From Portunus trituberculatus (lineage: Eukaryota > Arthropoda > Malacostraca > Decapoda > Portunidae), in contig NC_059301.1 in NCBI RefSeq assembly GCF_017591435.1, positions 4,457,640-4,521,639 of the forward strand: 64,000 nt of DNA, in the 5' to 3' direction. The notes beneath the pieces are model-generated. The model was not told where the DNA came from and ran no database searches. It was given only the letters and a program-made list of their open reading frames with translations. The position numbers and the translations under genes are program-made. Positions 1 through 10,627 of this stretch are shown here, piece after piece (within the stretch, counting starts at the first letter, position 1; every line of letters starts with the position of its first letter).

Positions 1-108
1 CCCACTGTATTCTCAGAGCTGCTTGGGCAGGCAGCGTGCAGCCTCTTTCTCTTGCGACGCCCTAGGATAATAGCGCGAACTAGAGTTTACAACTCCAGCG
101 TAGGGTTG
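1..108 (-). repeat. Partial 3' LTR of gypsy element 1
   Basis: This stretch matches about 5388-5500 closely: both carry CTTGGGCAGGCAG, a GATGCCCTA-like block and ACTCCAGC in the same order. Because the gypsy element between them reads on the minus strand, this is its 3' LTR. Only the 5'-most part (high-coordinate side) is inside the window. Confidence 0.7.
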
Positions 109-428
109 CCATATATTCCGGATACCTTCACTAACACTTAATTATTGCCTTGATATAATACTGGAAAACATGAGGTGGCGTTGGGAAGGCTGTGAGCACC
201 GACTTCATACAGGACCCATACACGTCAGAGTCTTGACCGAAACCAAACCAAAGCAGCTGCCACTCGGTGAAGCCGTCTCTCTCTCTCCCATCATTTCAAC
301 CCAAGGAAATTTAATAAATGTGATTTTTTAACAGTTACTGGTGGAAGGTGAAATTCCGGACATTTGAGGGATTTTCAAAAATCCCTCCAGACACAGACTT
401 CGTTATCTGAAGAGCTCTGCAGCTTAGG
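109..428. other. Spacer between LTR and integrase remnant
   Basis: No coding content was recognised. The stretch holds a short CT run near 278 and AT-rich sequence. A polypurine tract expected next to the 3' LTR was not found, so part of the element end is probably replaced or deleted. Confidence 0.4.
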
Positions 429-1723
429 CTATAGGCCGTACACCTTGTGGGGATTATACAGCCAGACCCTATCGCCTGGTGCGTACGTGGCTTCCCACAT
501 GCACTGGCAGTACTGCTGCCACATTGCCTGGCCTGCCAGCTTTAGGTGCCCGCTAACCTGTTGCCTCATGTCATCCAGCCGCAGCTGCAAGGCCACAGCA
601 TACTGGGTCTGTACTGTGGGCAGATTCTCATTGGGTGACCTTCCTGGTGCCAGATCCACAGGAAGGCAAATCTCATGGCCAAACATGAGATGGGCTGGCA
701 TATATCTCGTCGCTTCATGCCGAGCAGAGCAGTAGGCCACAAGGGTGTATGGTAACCATACACTTATCCCAGTCTTGCTGGTCAGCTGCACAGTACTGTG
801 CCAGCTGACTCACCAATGTAGTTTTCTTCCATTCCATCATCCCGTCACTCTGAGGATGCAGGGGCATGATGCAAGTCTTCTTCACTCCCAGATGATGGCA
901 ACACTCCTTGAAGAGATGCAACTCAAACTCCTGTCCCTGGTCTGAGTAGAACTTCCTGGCACCCCAAACTGTGTCAACACCTAAGCGAACAGGAAGTTTG
1001 CCATTGTCTCAGCTTCATGGTTGGGGAGGGCACAAGACTAGTCACTTCGCGAAGTAATCCATGGCCATGCAGTGGAACCTGTTGCCCCACCGAGTGCAAG
1101 ACAATGGGCCTGCTATATTCACAGTGACTCTCTCCATGAGTGCTCTGGCCTGGTACAGTTGAAGAGGTGCACATCTCTTCCAGACAGGACCTCTTTTCAC
1201 CACATACACACAGCAAGCGTGACACCATTCCATCACATCCTGCCTAGAGCTCAGCTAGTAAATGCGTTGCCGCAGCCAGCTCAGCGTTCTCTTAACACCT
1301 GAGTGGTCACTGGTGTTTCCCTTGTGTGTCTCTCAGCAACTCCTTCCGTCAGGCGCATGGTACCACCACCACCCAGCGATCCTCTTCTCGCCTGGTGTCC
1401 ACCCAGCGCTGCTGAAGCACGCCCTCCTCCAGGCGCAGTGTGTTCCAGTGCTCCATTAAGCATTTGGTAATGGGGCTCTCAGGTAATACCTGTTCCCAGC
1501 TCGGCTGTTCCTTGCCAGCCTCAAGCCATTGGATCACAGGGGCCAGGTCCAGGTTCTCATGCTGGTCCTTTCTCCACTCTTCACCAGCTTCTGCATCTCC
1601 CAGGACCCATAGCCACTGGCATGTGATATCAGGTTCTCTCTGAGAGCAGTGGGCACAACTGGACTCACACAGGCAATGGCTTAGGCTGTCAGCATTGCTT
1701 TGCACCCTCCCAGCACGGTGCAC
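429..1723 (-). pseudogene. Gypsy element 1: RNase H tail and integrase remnant
   Basis: Broken minus-strand frames cover the end of RNase H and the integrase of a gypsy (Metaviridae-like) element. In order they show the HSNADSLS-type motif after RNase H (near 1700), Cys pairs of the integrase zinc domain (CHACC, near 1215), a catalytic-core start with MDYFAK (near 1040), and the LHPQSDGMMEW block (near 850) usual around the second half of the core. A C-terminal stretch follows (about 790-429) with the HLMFGHE and GDRVWLYNPH motifs. Integrase would join the cDNA into the host genome. At least four frame changes or stops make it non-functional. It is the 3' part of pol, downstream of the RT block at 1740-2930. 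Confidence 0.8.
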
Positions 1724-1739
1724 AATGCAGTAATTATAC

Positions 1740-2930
1740 TGTTCCAGCTTACCCAGCCATCATGCAAGCTGTCCCTCTGGTTTCTTCAGCGTCTTGAGCC
1801 AGCAGAGAGCAGCGTGGCCTGTCTGGATGGTAAACTCTGCCCCATAGAGGTAGTGGTAAAAGTGGTGCAGGCTCTTTATCACTGCAGCCAACTCCTTCCT
1901 CATCACACAGTAGTTTCTCTCCAGCTTTGAGAACCTGGCACTGAAGTAAGCCACCAAGTGCTCTTGCCCATCCTTGAGCTGAGACAACACAGCTCCTATC
2001 CCCTCATCTGTATTCATCAGGTATGGTAGAGACAGGTCAGGGTAAGGCAGTATAGGCACGTCCACCAAGGCCTGCCTCAGCGACTCAAACACCCTTTGAC
2101 ATGCCTCATCCCACTGGAAATGAGTCCCCTTCCTGTTAAGTTGGTGGAGTAGAGCAGCGATGGCAGTGAACCCTGGCACAAGCTGACGATAGTAGGAATG
2201 TAACCCCAAGAAGCTCCTTACGCTCACCATGTCCGTGGGCACTGGCCAGCTCTCTACAGCTGTCACCTTCACAAGTCTGTGTGGATGCCTTCCCGCCTCA
2301 CTATGTGGCTTAAGAAAAGTACTTCTGACTGGAAGAATGTGCACTTCTTGGGGCTGAGCTTCAGGTTGGCAGCCAGCAGATGACATAACACTTCCTCTAG
2401 GTGTCCCAGCTCCTCCTCAAAAGTATTCTTGTACACGAGGACATCATCGATGTACACCAGGGCTGACTTCCACTGCAGCCTCTCCAGCATTCTCTCCATT
2501 AATCTCTCGAAGCAGCTGGGGGCATTACACAGACCAAAGGGCATCACTTTAAACTGCCACAACCCTTGGCCAAAAGAGAAAGTGGTTTTCTGCTTGTCCT
2601 CCTCTACCAGACTTCAAATCTAGCATTGAAAACCACCGCACTCCAGCCAGCGTGTCCAATGTGTCATCCGTCCACGGCAGGTGATCAGGGCATTAAGCGC
2701 ATGGAGGTCAACACCGAATCTTCGTGCCATCTTTCTTGTCCACCAGGACTACCAGCAAGCACCATGGGCTGTCCAACTTCTCAGTCACACCTGCGGCGGC
2801 CATCTCCTGCACTGTACGTTGCATCTCCTCTCTCTTTGCAGCCCCTACTTGCCTTGGAGGCTGTTTGATGGGATGGCTGTCTCTCATGTGGATAACGTCC
2901 TTCACCATAGATGTGTGGCCAAGATCTAAG
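1740..2930 (-). pseudogene. Gypsy element 1: reverse transcriptase and RNase H remnant
   Basis: Two long minus-strand frames plus short ones carry gypsy RT and RNase H. DSPWCLLVVLVDKKDGT is seen near 2750. QFKVMPFGLCNAPSCFERLM and the catalytic box YIDDVLVY are intact in the frame 2269-2562. SFLGLHSYYRQLVPGF and the tether follow, then the RNase H start in 1760-2386, where NTDEGIGAVLSQ replaces the usual first-Asp motif. The block would copy element RNA into DNA and degrade the RNA strand. Frameshifts near 2270-2390 and 2560-2710 inactivate it. It is closely related to the plus-strand copy at 12400-13840. Confidence 0.85.
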
Positions 2931-3295
2931 CCACCACTGCTGAAAACATTGGCCTACTTGGCCCGCATCCTCTGCATCATCCTGGCTTGCTGCTCAGAGA
3001 GGTGTCCTGTGCTCCTACACACCAGGTCTTCTAAGTGCTGATCAAGGTAACGTAGTTACGTATTCTCTTGCCTGCTGATAACGAGTTCCTTCCCCTGCCT
3101 GGTGAGACACTCTACCTTGCTGTTTACTTCTCTCACACTGAGCATCCCCTCCAAGGATCAAAGGTACTTCTTGGCCACGTTCCTTTAATTTCCCCTCTCG
3201 GAGATCCAAACTTGATCCAAACTTGCTGCACACGTGATGAAGTCAATCCCCAGCAGGAAAGGGTCTTCCAAGGCAGTGACGAAGACTGACAACTT

Positions 3296-3838
3296 TTACA
3301 GAATGTTTCCCATGCCGATGTCCACCGTAACGAGACCCCACATAGTGACACACTGACTTGTGACGCTACACAGCTGTTGTGTAGCTTCTAGCACACTGCT
3401 CACATCCACCAAGTCCGCTCCCATGAATGTCTTCTCAGAGACCGCATCCACCACTAGCTGAAAAGAGCTCCCATTCACAGTGCCCACCACACGCACAGCT
3501 GTAGGTGCTGTTGTCAACCGGCAGCTTATTCCTGGTGGGGCAGCACAGCCTCCAGCTGATGCTTCACCTCGCTGCTCAGCCCGGCTGCATTTCCCGCCTC
3601 CACCACTCCTTTGGGATCCTGGCAGTCCCTTGAGCAGTGTCTGGTTTGACCACAACTCCAGCAGCATGGCCTCAAGAACAAAAGGCCGGTGTCCTCCAGA
3701 GAGCATGATCTTTGTTGCTGGCCACACTGCTTCCACTTATGGCCCAACTTGCCATATCCCCAACAGGCTCCTCTGAACCCTCCAGAGCTTTCCTTCTGCT
3801 GGCGGTTCGTCTTGCCTGTCGTTGCCTTTCTAGCTTTT
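3296..3838 (-). pseudogene. Gypsy element 1: nucleocapsid and protease remnant
   Basis: The minus strand encodes a CCHC zinc knuckle, CWSCGQTRHCSRDC (C-x2-C-x4-H-x4-C, near 3650), preceded by a second degenerate knuckle in which one Cys is Tyr (CWGYGKLGHKWKQC). Downstream, VVDAVSEKTFMGADLV (near 3450) aligns with the aspartic-protease active site, but the DTG triad reads DAV. The nucleocapsid would bind element RNA and the protease would process the polyprotein. The frame changes between these motifs, and with the catalytic triad lost the protease cannot be active. A LINE fragment at 3839-4440 separates this block from the capsid part of gag. Confidence 0.75.
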
Positions 3839-4440
3839 TTTTGTGGCGCCTCTCCATAAGAATGTATATTTCTTTATTGACAGTCAGGCTGCATTGTACG
3901 CTCTTCAATCCACCTCCCCCATGGACTGTGATCTAGTTAATAAGTGTCTTGATCTCGTCCACGCCCTAGAAGGTGCCGGTGCCACGGTCCATTTCACTTG
4001 GATACCCTCTCATGTGGGTATACCGTTAAATGAAAAACAAATACTTTTGAGAAGTCAGTGCTTCTCCTGGTGTGTGCTGTGTGCTGTGTGCTGCACCAAG
4101 GGGACACACTCTGCATCACTATATCATGGAATGTCTTCTCATTGCTAAATTTAGGCCACTAGGTCAGCATGACTTGTACAGCCTCATTGCCCATCTCCTA
4201 GACTCTGCCACCCTCAGGGATATACTCAGGGAATATCCTCAGTTTGCTCCCAGACTGTAGGATGTCTTAGGCAATAAGGTGTGCAATATGTGTATTTATT
4301 TATTGAAATACTGTCCAGAGTTATTTTTGTGATACTTTAACCTTAAGTCTTTGCCCAGGGGGTCGGTGGCAAAGCCCATCCTCCTCCTTTGTTGTAATTA
4401 TTTATTAATTCAACAATAAATGTATCAATCAATCAATCAA
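3839..4440 (+). mobile_element. LINE 3' fragment with RNase H domain, inserted in gypsy gag
   Basis: On the plus strand, 3843-4030 reads FIDSQAALYAL through TWIPSHVGIPLNE, which are the first and last motifs of the RNase H domain found in some non-LTR retrotransposons. A 3' coding tail ends at 4260. A 3' UTR follows and finishes in a short (TCAA)n tail near 4421-4440. GCTAGA, with A-rich sequence beside it, flanks both sides (3830-3837 and 4440-4450 on the minus strand), which fits a short imperfect target-site duplication. The copy is strongly 5' truncated and frameshifted. It interrupts gypsy gag between capsid and zinc knuckle. Confidence 0.75.
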
Positions 4441-4442
4441 TC

Positions 4443-5140
4443 TAGCCTTTCCATGGTGGGACAGGGTGTCAATTCCTCCTTCATAACGGGACAGAACCAA
4501 CCTCAGGGCATCAGTGGTGGTCTTTAGAAAGGCCTTCATCTCAGAAACTCGGGTAAGCGCCTCCTGGACGTCCTGCTTCACGCAGATCTGCAGATGCAAA
4601 TCCTGAAAGGCGTCTACAAAGCAGTCCCTTGCCAGGAGGTTCAATATGTCCTCCTGTGCCGTTGGGTATGCCCGGTGAACCAAGGATTCCATCTCCTGTT
4701 CCAGTTGCGTCAGAGGCTCACTTGGGCCCCTCACCTGCAATTTCAGGGGTGATCTGTGTACCTCCACTTACTGGAGATGCTCAAAACGATACTGCAGGGC
4801 CTCTATCACATACCTGTAAGACACCCTCTGGCCCTGTAGACATGAGACTAAGTGCAGTGCCCACTCCCTGTCACTGAGACTGTTTCCTTACCTCCTGTCT
4901 CAGCTCCTGTTTCTGCTCCTTCATCTCCTGTGACTGTTCCTTCATCTGTTGTGACATCCATTGCATGAACAAGTCAAGCTTGTCTGGGATGAAGGAGGAA
5001 GCCCCACTGATATTTGGTGTCACCCCATCCTCTTCTGAGACAGGAGAAGCAGCCCAGCGCATACTGGCTTTTACCACATTCTCTTCTGCATTGCTCACTA
5101 AATTCTCCACCATCTCACCTCTTCTAGTGTCTTCCGGCAA
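4443..5140 (-). pseudogene. Gypsy element 1: gag capsid remnant
   Basis: Two minus-strand frames make up the gag N-terminus. 4871-5140 begins MPEDTRRGEMVENLV and carries a Gln/Glu/Lys-rich coiled-coil segment (QQMKEQSQEMKEQKQEL). 4443-4767 holds a capsid-like segment (MESLVHRAYPTAQEDILNLL, then FVDAFQDLHL and a KTTTDALRLV helix), the pattern I know from gypsy gag proteins. The product would form the particle shell. A frame break lies between 4767 and 4871, and the 3' side is cut by the LINE insertion. It sits just downstream of the primer-binding-like site and 5' LTR. Confidence 0.7.
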
Positions 5141-5146
5141 GACAAC

Positions 5147-5178
5147 CTACAGACATATCCCAAACTCCTGACACCACT
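5147..5178 (-). other. Gypsy element 1 primer-binding-like site
   Basis: Directly inside the 5' LTR, the minus strand reads TGGTGTCAGGAGTTTGGGA. This resembles the TGGTGTCAGAAG-type tRNA primer site seen in many gypsy elements. It places the LTR boundary near 5180. Confidence 0.5.
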
Positions 5179-5179
5179 G

Positions 5180-5505
5180 TTACGACACCACTCCCTTCAC
5201 TGCTGTCCCCTCACTATCTCTTCGTCCACACGCAACAGGGCAGGGTAAGCTGAGGAGAGCACACGTAACACTTCACTTGCATGAGCCGCACGGAGGCCCA
5301 ACACAGGACTTCTCCAGGGTCCTCTGTAGGCTGCTAGTGAGGAAACGCTCCTGGCAAAGTACCTGGTGGCGTACCGTGCCTCTCGCCTACTGTATCCTCA
5401 TGGCAGCTTGGGCAGGCAGTGTGCAACCTCATCCTCTAGTGATGCCCTAAGCTAGTAGACAGCGCAAATTAAAGTACACAACTCCAGCAGTATAAGTTTC
5501 CCTTC
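5180..5505 (-). repeat. 5' LTR of gypsy element 1
   Basis: The minus-strand 5' LTR runs from about 5505 down to the primer-binding-like site. Its outer part (5388-5500) repeats the sequence at 1-108. The exact outer edge is uncertain, because the 5505-5530 flank was not compared with an empty site. Confidence 0.6.
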
Positions 5506-5716
5506 AGGCGGATTCACACATGCCAATTTGTGACTGGTATCTTACATACATAGAGTTTCCGACTCATCCCCTCTAATCAGAAAGTGTCACACATAGCGAC
5601 TGGAAAGTATCGACTAGTTGGCACCTTTGCAGGAAGTGAATGTAAACAAACAGCTACCTGCAAAGATTTCTTCCTCCAGTGACAATGCTGAAGCTGTGGT
5701 TGCTCTTCTTTTGATG
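5506..5716. other. Unassigned spacer with a short inverted repeat
   Basis: No gene is seen. CTTTGCAGG near 5625 and CCTGCAAAG near 5660 form an inverted pair about 20 bp apart. The frames here look like chance openings. Confidence 0.3.
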
Positions 5717-6042
5717 TACAGTTGCTCACAAAAGTATCGGTGCAAAATTCGTCGAAACATTGTGGAACACGGTGAGAAGCTAACCGAAACTTCACTGTCC
5801 GTCTTGTCGTATGTTTAGACCTGGATGCTGGTAGTTGCCCCTCCACTCTCTCTCTCTCTCTCTCTCTCCGACCTTTAATTCCGCCTTTCTTTTTTTTTCC
5901 GCCCTTTACTACAGATGATGAAAAATCTTACTTAGTTAATACGTACTATAAATACAGTAACATATCTTAAAGTAGTATGTTCTATAGGACTATATAGTTC
6001 AGAAAAACTAAAGCATAATTTTTTACATATTTTATTTCATTA

Positions 6043-6559
6043 TTAATATTTTCTGTGTCCTCCACCAGCTGCTAACACAGCATTGAGCCGTGAAGGCATA
6101 GATGTCACCAGTGTTTCGGTATAGTTTTGTCCGAGTGCTCGTCGGAGTTGTTCCCACACCTCCAGTGCAGAAGCGATAACAGCAGCATGGGTCCTGGGTT
6201 GTTGCACTGGCATGCGTTTCACCATTGCTACCCACAAGTGTTCTATTGGGTCTGGCGATCTTGGCGGATGTGGAAGGAGCATGATGTAGGGATGCTCGGC
6301 AAACCAATCCTTCACAGTGCGACATGTGTGGATCGGGCTGTTATCCTGAAGGAGATAAAAAGGTTCATTATCTGGGAACAACCATGCTTGAATTGAAGGT
6401 GGTAGCACCTCCTCCAGGATCTCTACATATTTTTCTCCGGTAAACCTTCCTGGACCAACATCAACCAGTTCCCCGAGCCCACTGGTGTTAATCCATCCGA
6501 ACAGTCCAGCAGTGACATGCCTGCTGCGTCTTGTTTCCACTATATGCTCTGCCTCATGT
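6043..6559 (-). pseudogene. Tc1-like transposase, 3' catalytic exon
   Basis: Starting after a TTTCAG acceptor-like site, this frame reads RHEAEHIVETRRSRHVTAGL, FGWINTSGLGE, the second catalytic Asp in LLQDNSPIHTC and the third acidic residue in SPDPIEHLW. Thirty-three residues lie between the last two, close to the DD34E spacing of Tc1. It ends at AGGGHRKY and stop. The enzyme would cut and rejoin element ends at TA sites. The gap to exon 2 (6560-10627) starts CAG|GTTGGT and ends TTTCAG, but the simplest splice leaves the frame off by one, so either an indel has occurred or the true sites differ. Confidence 0.85.
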
Positions 6560-6916
6560 CTGAAACACACTATCACAAGTTAACTATGGATTTTCTTATC
6601 TTTATATAATTATCTTTTATAAATTACTTGTCTACAGTGTATTTATTGGTGTGCGAAGACTCTAATTATGCCTTCAAACTTTACCATGATAATAACTGGA
6701 TAATACCAGGACATCAAAACCATATCTAAACTGTGTATGGCAGAAATTATAGTGAGAATACGTGGTTATAGCTACGACAAAATATTGCCGCTACTGTTCA
6801 CTGTATCTTTAGTTACTTAGCTTATTGACCGTAATTTTTCCCTTTACAGTGAACAACCTGCGTAAAAACGAAAGTTTTGAGTAAGAAAGTATCTGACATG
6901 TTATGATGAACAAACG

Positions 6917-6918
<2 letters not shown>
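6560..6918 (-). other. Left part of intron-like gap in the Tc1 transposase
   Basis: This AT-rich stretch has no coding frame. It lies between the acceptor-like site at 6560 and the (GA)n tract, and I read it as the remainder of the host intron of the Tc1 element. Confidence 0.4.

Positions 6919-6985
<67 letters not shown>
6919..6985 (+). repeat. (GA)n microsatellite at the 5' edge of LINE A copy 1
   Basis: A pure GA tract of about 67 bp directly abuts the 5' end of the LINE. A second GA tract at 10579-10621 abuts its poly(A) tail. Confidence 0.95.
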
Positions 6986-6989
<4 letters not shown>

Positions 6990-7540
6990 ACAGCACCAGC
7001 AGTGAAAACAATATCAGCAACGGCATCAATGCAGCCAAAAAGAAAAAGAAGAAAAAGCAGAAAAAGCGTGGCCAGCAGCAGGCAGAACCCTCCAGCCCCG
7101 CGACGCCTCCTACACTCACCATGCCCCCCATGACGTCTGCCGGACCCCTTACGCCACATCAAATGGGCCGGCTGCGTGATCTCAGGATCTCAGAGGCTCA
7201 AATGGGGGCGCCCAGGATTCGCTGCGAGTACTGCCAAAGACCTGGACACTTGACAGAAAGGTGCCGAACTCGTGCTGCTGACCGACGGCAGGAGGAAATG
7301 TTTCGACGCCAGGAAGAGATGTTTCAGCGCCAGGAAGAAAGGCTAAGGAGGGTCATGGCGAATGGCTTGGGCCGGCAGCAGCAACATCAACCCCCGCAGA
7401 CCTTCCCAGCCCCTCCCCAGCCTTCACTCTGGCAACATCCCCAGCCGCAGCAGACTTTTCAGCCCTTTCTCTACCCTGTCAAGCCCCCAACTTGGCAACC
7501 ACAGTCTGGGCAGCCCTTCAGCTGGAATGCGTCCGCCTAA
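6986..7540 (+). pseudogene. LINE A copy 1 ORF1, N-terminally truncated
   Basis: The frame is open from the edge of the GA tract. It begins DSTSSENNISNG, runs into a Lys-rich stretch (about 7025-7070), and reaches the first internal ATG at 7121. A CCHC zinc knuckle follows, CEYCQRPGHLTERC (C-x2-C-x4-H-x4-C, 7222-7263), then Arg/Gln/Glu helix repeats (RRQEEMF, twice), then a Pro/Gln-rich tail ending in TAA at 7538-7540. ORF1 proteins bind element RNA. Copy 2 shows that the missing N-terminus carries a second Cys/His domain. ORF2 begins in another frame and overlaps the stop. Confidence 0.75.
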
Positions 7541-10441
7541 CAGGCCAGCCCCTAACACGTCCTGTCCTTCTACCACCTCTCGCAGCCACACCTACACGGC
7601 CCGCCGAGGGAAAGGACGCAGCAGCAGCTGCCTCACTGTGGTGACGGCCAATGTGAGGGGACTTAGGACAAATGTTGGTGACCTCACACACAATTTCGCC
7701 CTGCGACATAGGGCTGACGTTGTAGCAGTGACAGAAACGTGGCTCACTGGAGAGGTAGAACCAACGTTTGGTAAGGTCCCTGGGTACTCCCACTGGATAA
7801 GGAAGGACAGGGAGAACAGAGCAGGCGGAGGGTGGCAGCTTGCTTTAGGGACGGCCTCCAAACCCAGGAACTTGAGGTGACGGTTCCTCTTCAAACGGAA
7901 GCACTGTTCTTCAGGGTGGTACTGGAAGACAACAGAGGTCTCCTCCTCTGTATCATGTACCGCCCCCCCAGGCAAGGACGGCACCCTGGACTTCCTGACG
8001 GAGGAACTCGACACCCTTCTTCTACGCCATCAATGCTCCCACGTGATGGTAGTGGGAGACCTAAACTGCCACCTAGAGCAGAACGCTTATGACGACCTCT
8101 TGGAGGTGCAGGGCCTAACAAATCATGTTACCTTCCCCACGCATGTGCGAGGAGGGATGCTAGACCCTGTGCTGTCAGACCTCCCGAGACGAGCGTCCGC
8201 TGTCAGCAGCTGGGGCCTGTAGGCAGCTCGGATCATTACGCTGTCCTGGCCCGAGTCGAGCTGAACGCAACGCGAGAGGACGCTGTCCCACGCACCATCT
8301 GGCTCTGGGGGAGGGCTGACTGGCCGACCATGAGGCGTGCCCTGGAGGAGATAAACTGGGAGAAACCTTGGTGGGTGATGCCGAGGAGCAGGCACGAGCA
8401 CTCACTACTAAGCTCCTCATCCTCCAGCAGCAGTATGTCCCCAGCAGAGTGTATCTCTCCAGGCCTGACGATCCTGCTTGGTTTGGCTTCCGCTGCAAGG
8501 CCGCTGCTGAGGCCAAACACGCCGCCTGGCTGAGGTACAAGCGGCACCCGACGCAGAGGAACAAGGCACTACACAAGGCTGCCTGCAAACGGGTGGTAGC
8601 TGCCTGCAGATGGGCCAAACATAGAAAACAGGAGGATCTAAAACGGAAACTTTGTGGCCCAGGAGTAGGAGGCAAGACCTGGTGGAGCTTAGTCAAGGAG
8701 CGCCAAGGAGCTAAACACCAAGACGCCATCCCTCCACTCCTCAGGCCTGACGGTTCCACTGCCACAAGCAGCTGGGACAAGGCCTCACTCCTGGCTACAA
8801 GCTTCAGCAACAAGATGAGGGTTGGAGACCCGGGAAGACAAGCGCCTCACCTGCCACTGGAGACTCAAAGCACCATCACCCTGGTCTCAGTGACAGCTGG
8901 ACAAGTTGAGAGGCTCCTGAGAGCAGTGGAAGTGGGTAAAGCCACCGGCCCGGACGACGTCAGCCCACACCTCCTTAAGAACTGTGCTAAGGAGCTGTCA
9001 GGTCCTCTCTCCAACGTCTTTACGACCTGCCTGAGGGAAAAAAATGGCCCTCAATGTGGAAAGAGGCACGAGTCGTTCCGGTCCACAAGAAGAGCTCGCG
9101 GTCTGTACCCAGCAACTACAGGCCGATCTCCCTGCTCTCTGTGGTGGGCAAGGTGCTGGAGCGGATAGTGGCTGGAGCCATCTGTCAACATCTGAGTGAA
9201 AACCATCTCCTCTCAGAGAGACAGTTTGGCTTCAGGCCAGGCCGGTCCACCTCCGACCTACTCCTGCTCCTCACCAAAGACTGGCAAAACGCCCTGGACG
9301 AGGGCCTGGACACGCTTGTGGTAGCCCTGGATATAGCTGGAGCCTTTGATAGGGTCTGGCACGCGGGACTTCTTGAAAAGCTCCGTGCCAAGGGTATCCA
9401 GGAGACCTACTGCTACTGCTTGACGACTACCTACGTGGGAGGACTCTTCATGTGGTCGTCAATGGGAAATCGTCAGAGCCCTCGCCAGTTCAAGCCTCCG
9501 TTCCACAGGGTTCAGTGCTGGGCCCAATCCTGTGGAACATCTATATCGACGACCTGCTCCGAAAACTACCGACAGTGGAAGCATATGCGGACGACTGCAC
9601 CCTCTCCCGGTCCTACTGCCGCCTTGATAGCCAGAGCGCTGTCCGGCAGCTAAACAAGCAGCTACGGCTGGTGGAGCAATGGGGAGAAACGTGGCAAGTC
9701 TCCTTTGCACCTGAGAAGACGCAGGCGATGGTCATCTCGCGGTCGCCAGGAGCCTCCAGAGCGGTCTCAGAGCAACTGTGCTTTGGAGGCAAGGCTCTGT
9801 CTCTCCAGGACCACATCAAGGTCTTAGGGGTGACGGTGGACCGCTGCCTGCGCTTCGACGGCCATGTAGGTGCAGTCACCCGACAGGCGTCTCTAAGAGT
9901 CTCTGCCCTGCGGAGGGTGGCGGGAACGCTTGACCCACACGGCATCATCACGCTATACAAGGCGCAGATACGTCCGTGCCTGGAGTACGGCTGCCTGTCG
10001 TGGATGTCAAGTGCCGCCACCCACATGCAGAGACTTGACAAGGTGCAGCGACGAGCTCTACGTCTGGCGGGATACGACGCACACCAGGACGACCTGCCGC
10101 CACACACCCCCGTCACGTCGTTGGAGCACCGGCGTGATGTGGCAGCGCTGGTGGTGTGCCACAAAACTCAGGTGCAAGGAGTACCGCACCTCCGACGCCT
10201 GGGACTTCCACCACGCGCTGCCCAGAGGCCCACGCGAGCTGCTGCCACCAGTGAGCAGACTGTGGAGGTGCCCTTCTCCAACACACGGCAGCACCAACGA
10301 ACATACAGTGCCCGGACCTCAAGGATGTGGAATGCATTCACCACAACCACACCCCAGGTGGAGGACATGTCCACCCAGCAGGTCAAGGTGGCAGCACACA
10401 GGTGGCGTGGAACGCAGGCCACTCCTCTGGTGCTAACGTGA
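7527..10441 (+). pseudogene. LINE A copy 1 ORF2 (endonuclease and RT), frameshifted
   Basis: ATG at 7527 overlaps the ORF1 stop by 14 nt. The apurinic-type endonuclease starts VVTANVRGLRTNVGDL and has VTETWLTGEVEP (catalytic Glu). Its frame breaks near 7830-7880 and again before 8368. The linker 8368-9050 contains KATGPDDVSPHLL. RT motifs are FGFRPGRSTSDL (about 9226), ALDIAGAFDRVWH (9320), VPQGSVLGPILWN (9500) and the catalytic YADDCTL (9584). The C-terminal domain is open from 9452 to TGA at 10441, with RPCLEYGCLSWMS and RRALRLAGYD. ORF2 nicks the target and primes reverse transcription. At least four frame changes make this copy dead. Confidence 0.85.
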
Positions 10442-10570
10442 AAGTTATTAATGTAAAAACAATATTCTTAATGTATATTAATTATTGATAGGCTTTTTAA
10501 ATAATTCCATACCCAACGTGGAATTTTAAGCCGAATATGTAAATATATGTGCTATGTTTAAATAAAAAAA

Positions 10571-10578
<8 letters not shown>

Positions 10579-10621
<43 letters not shown>
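10579..10621 (+). repeat. (GA)n microsatellite at the 3' edge of LINE A copy 1
   Basis: The A-run ending the LINE passes without spacer into AGAGAG for about 43 bp. The Tc1 transposase donor-like sequence resumes just after. Confidence 0.95.
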
Positions 10622-10623
<2 letters not shown>

Positions 10624-10627
10624 CAAC

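Larger units (their letters stand above)
6986..10578 (+). mobile_element. LINE family A, copy 1 (5' truncated, in (GA)n)
   Basis: This non-LTR retrotransposon has a CCHC-containing ORF1, an ORF2 with endonuclease and reverse transcriptase, a short AT-rich 3' UTR and an A-run from about 10564. It lacks the 5' UTR and the N-terminal part of ORF1 seen in copy 2 (48816-53703). Both ends abut (GA)n on the same strand, and the whole unit lies inside the Tc1-like transposase gap. I would place it among Jockey/CR1-like clades from the RT motifs, but a tree would be needed. Confidence 0.9.

Noticed and set aside
6809..7162. Ser-Leu and Arg-Glu repeat frames (also near 46700, 48700, 59300)
   Set aside because: They come from (GA)n/(TC)n microsatellites and have no domain beyond the repeat.
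8175..8813. Long minus-strand frame (212 codons) across LINE A copy 1
   Set aside because: It is antisense to the ORF2 linker, has no recognisable domain, and arises from GC-rich codon use in the sense frame.
9613..10164. Minus-strand frame (183 codons) across LINE A RT
   Set aside because: It is antisense to a confident RT region and has no motif of its own.
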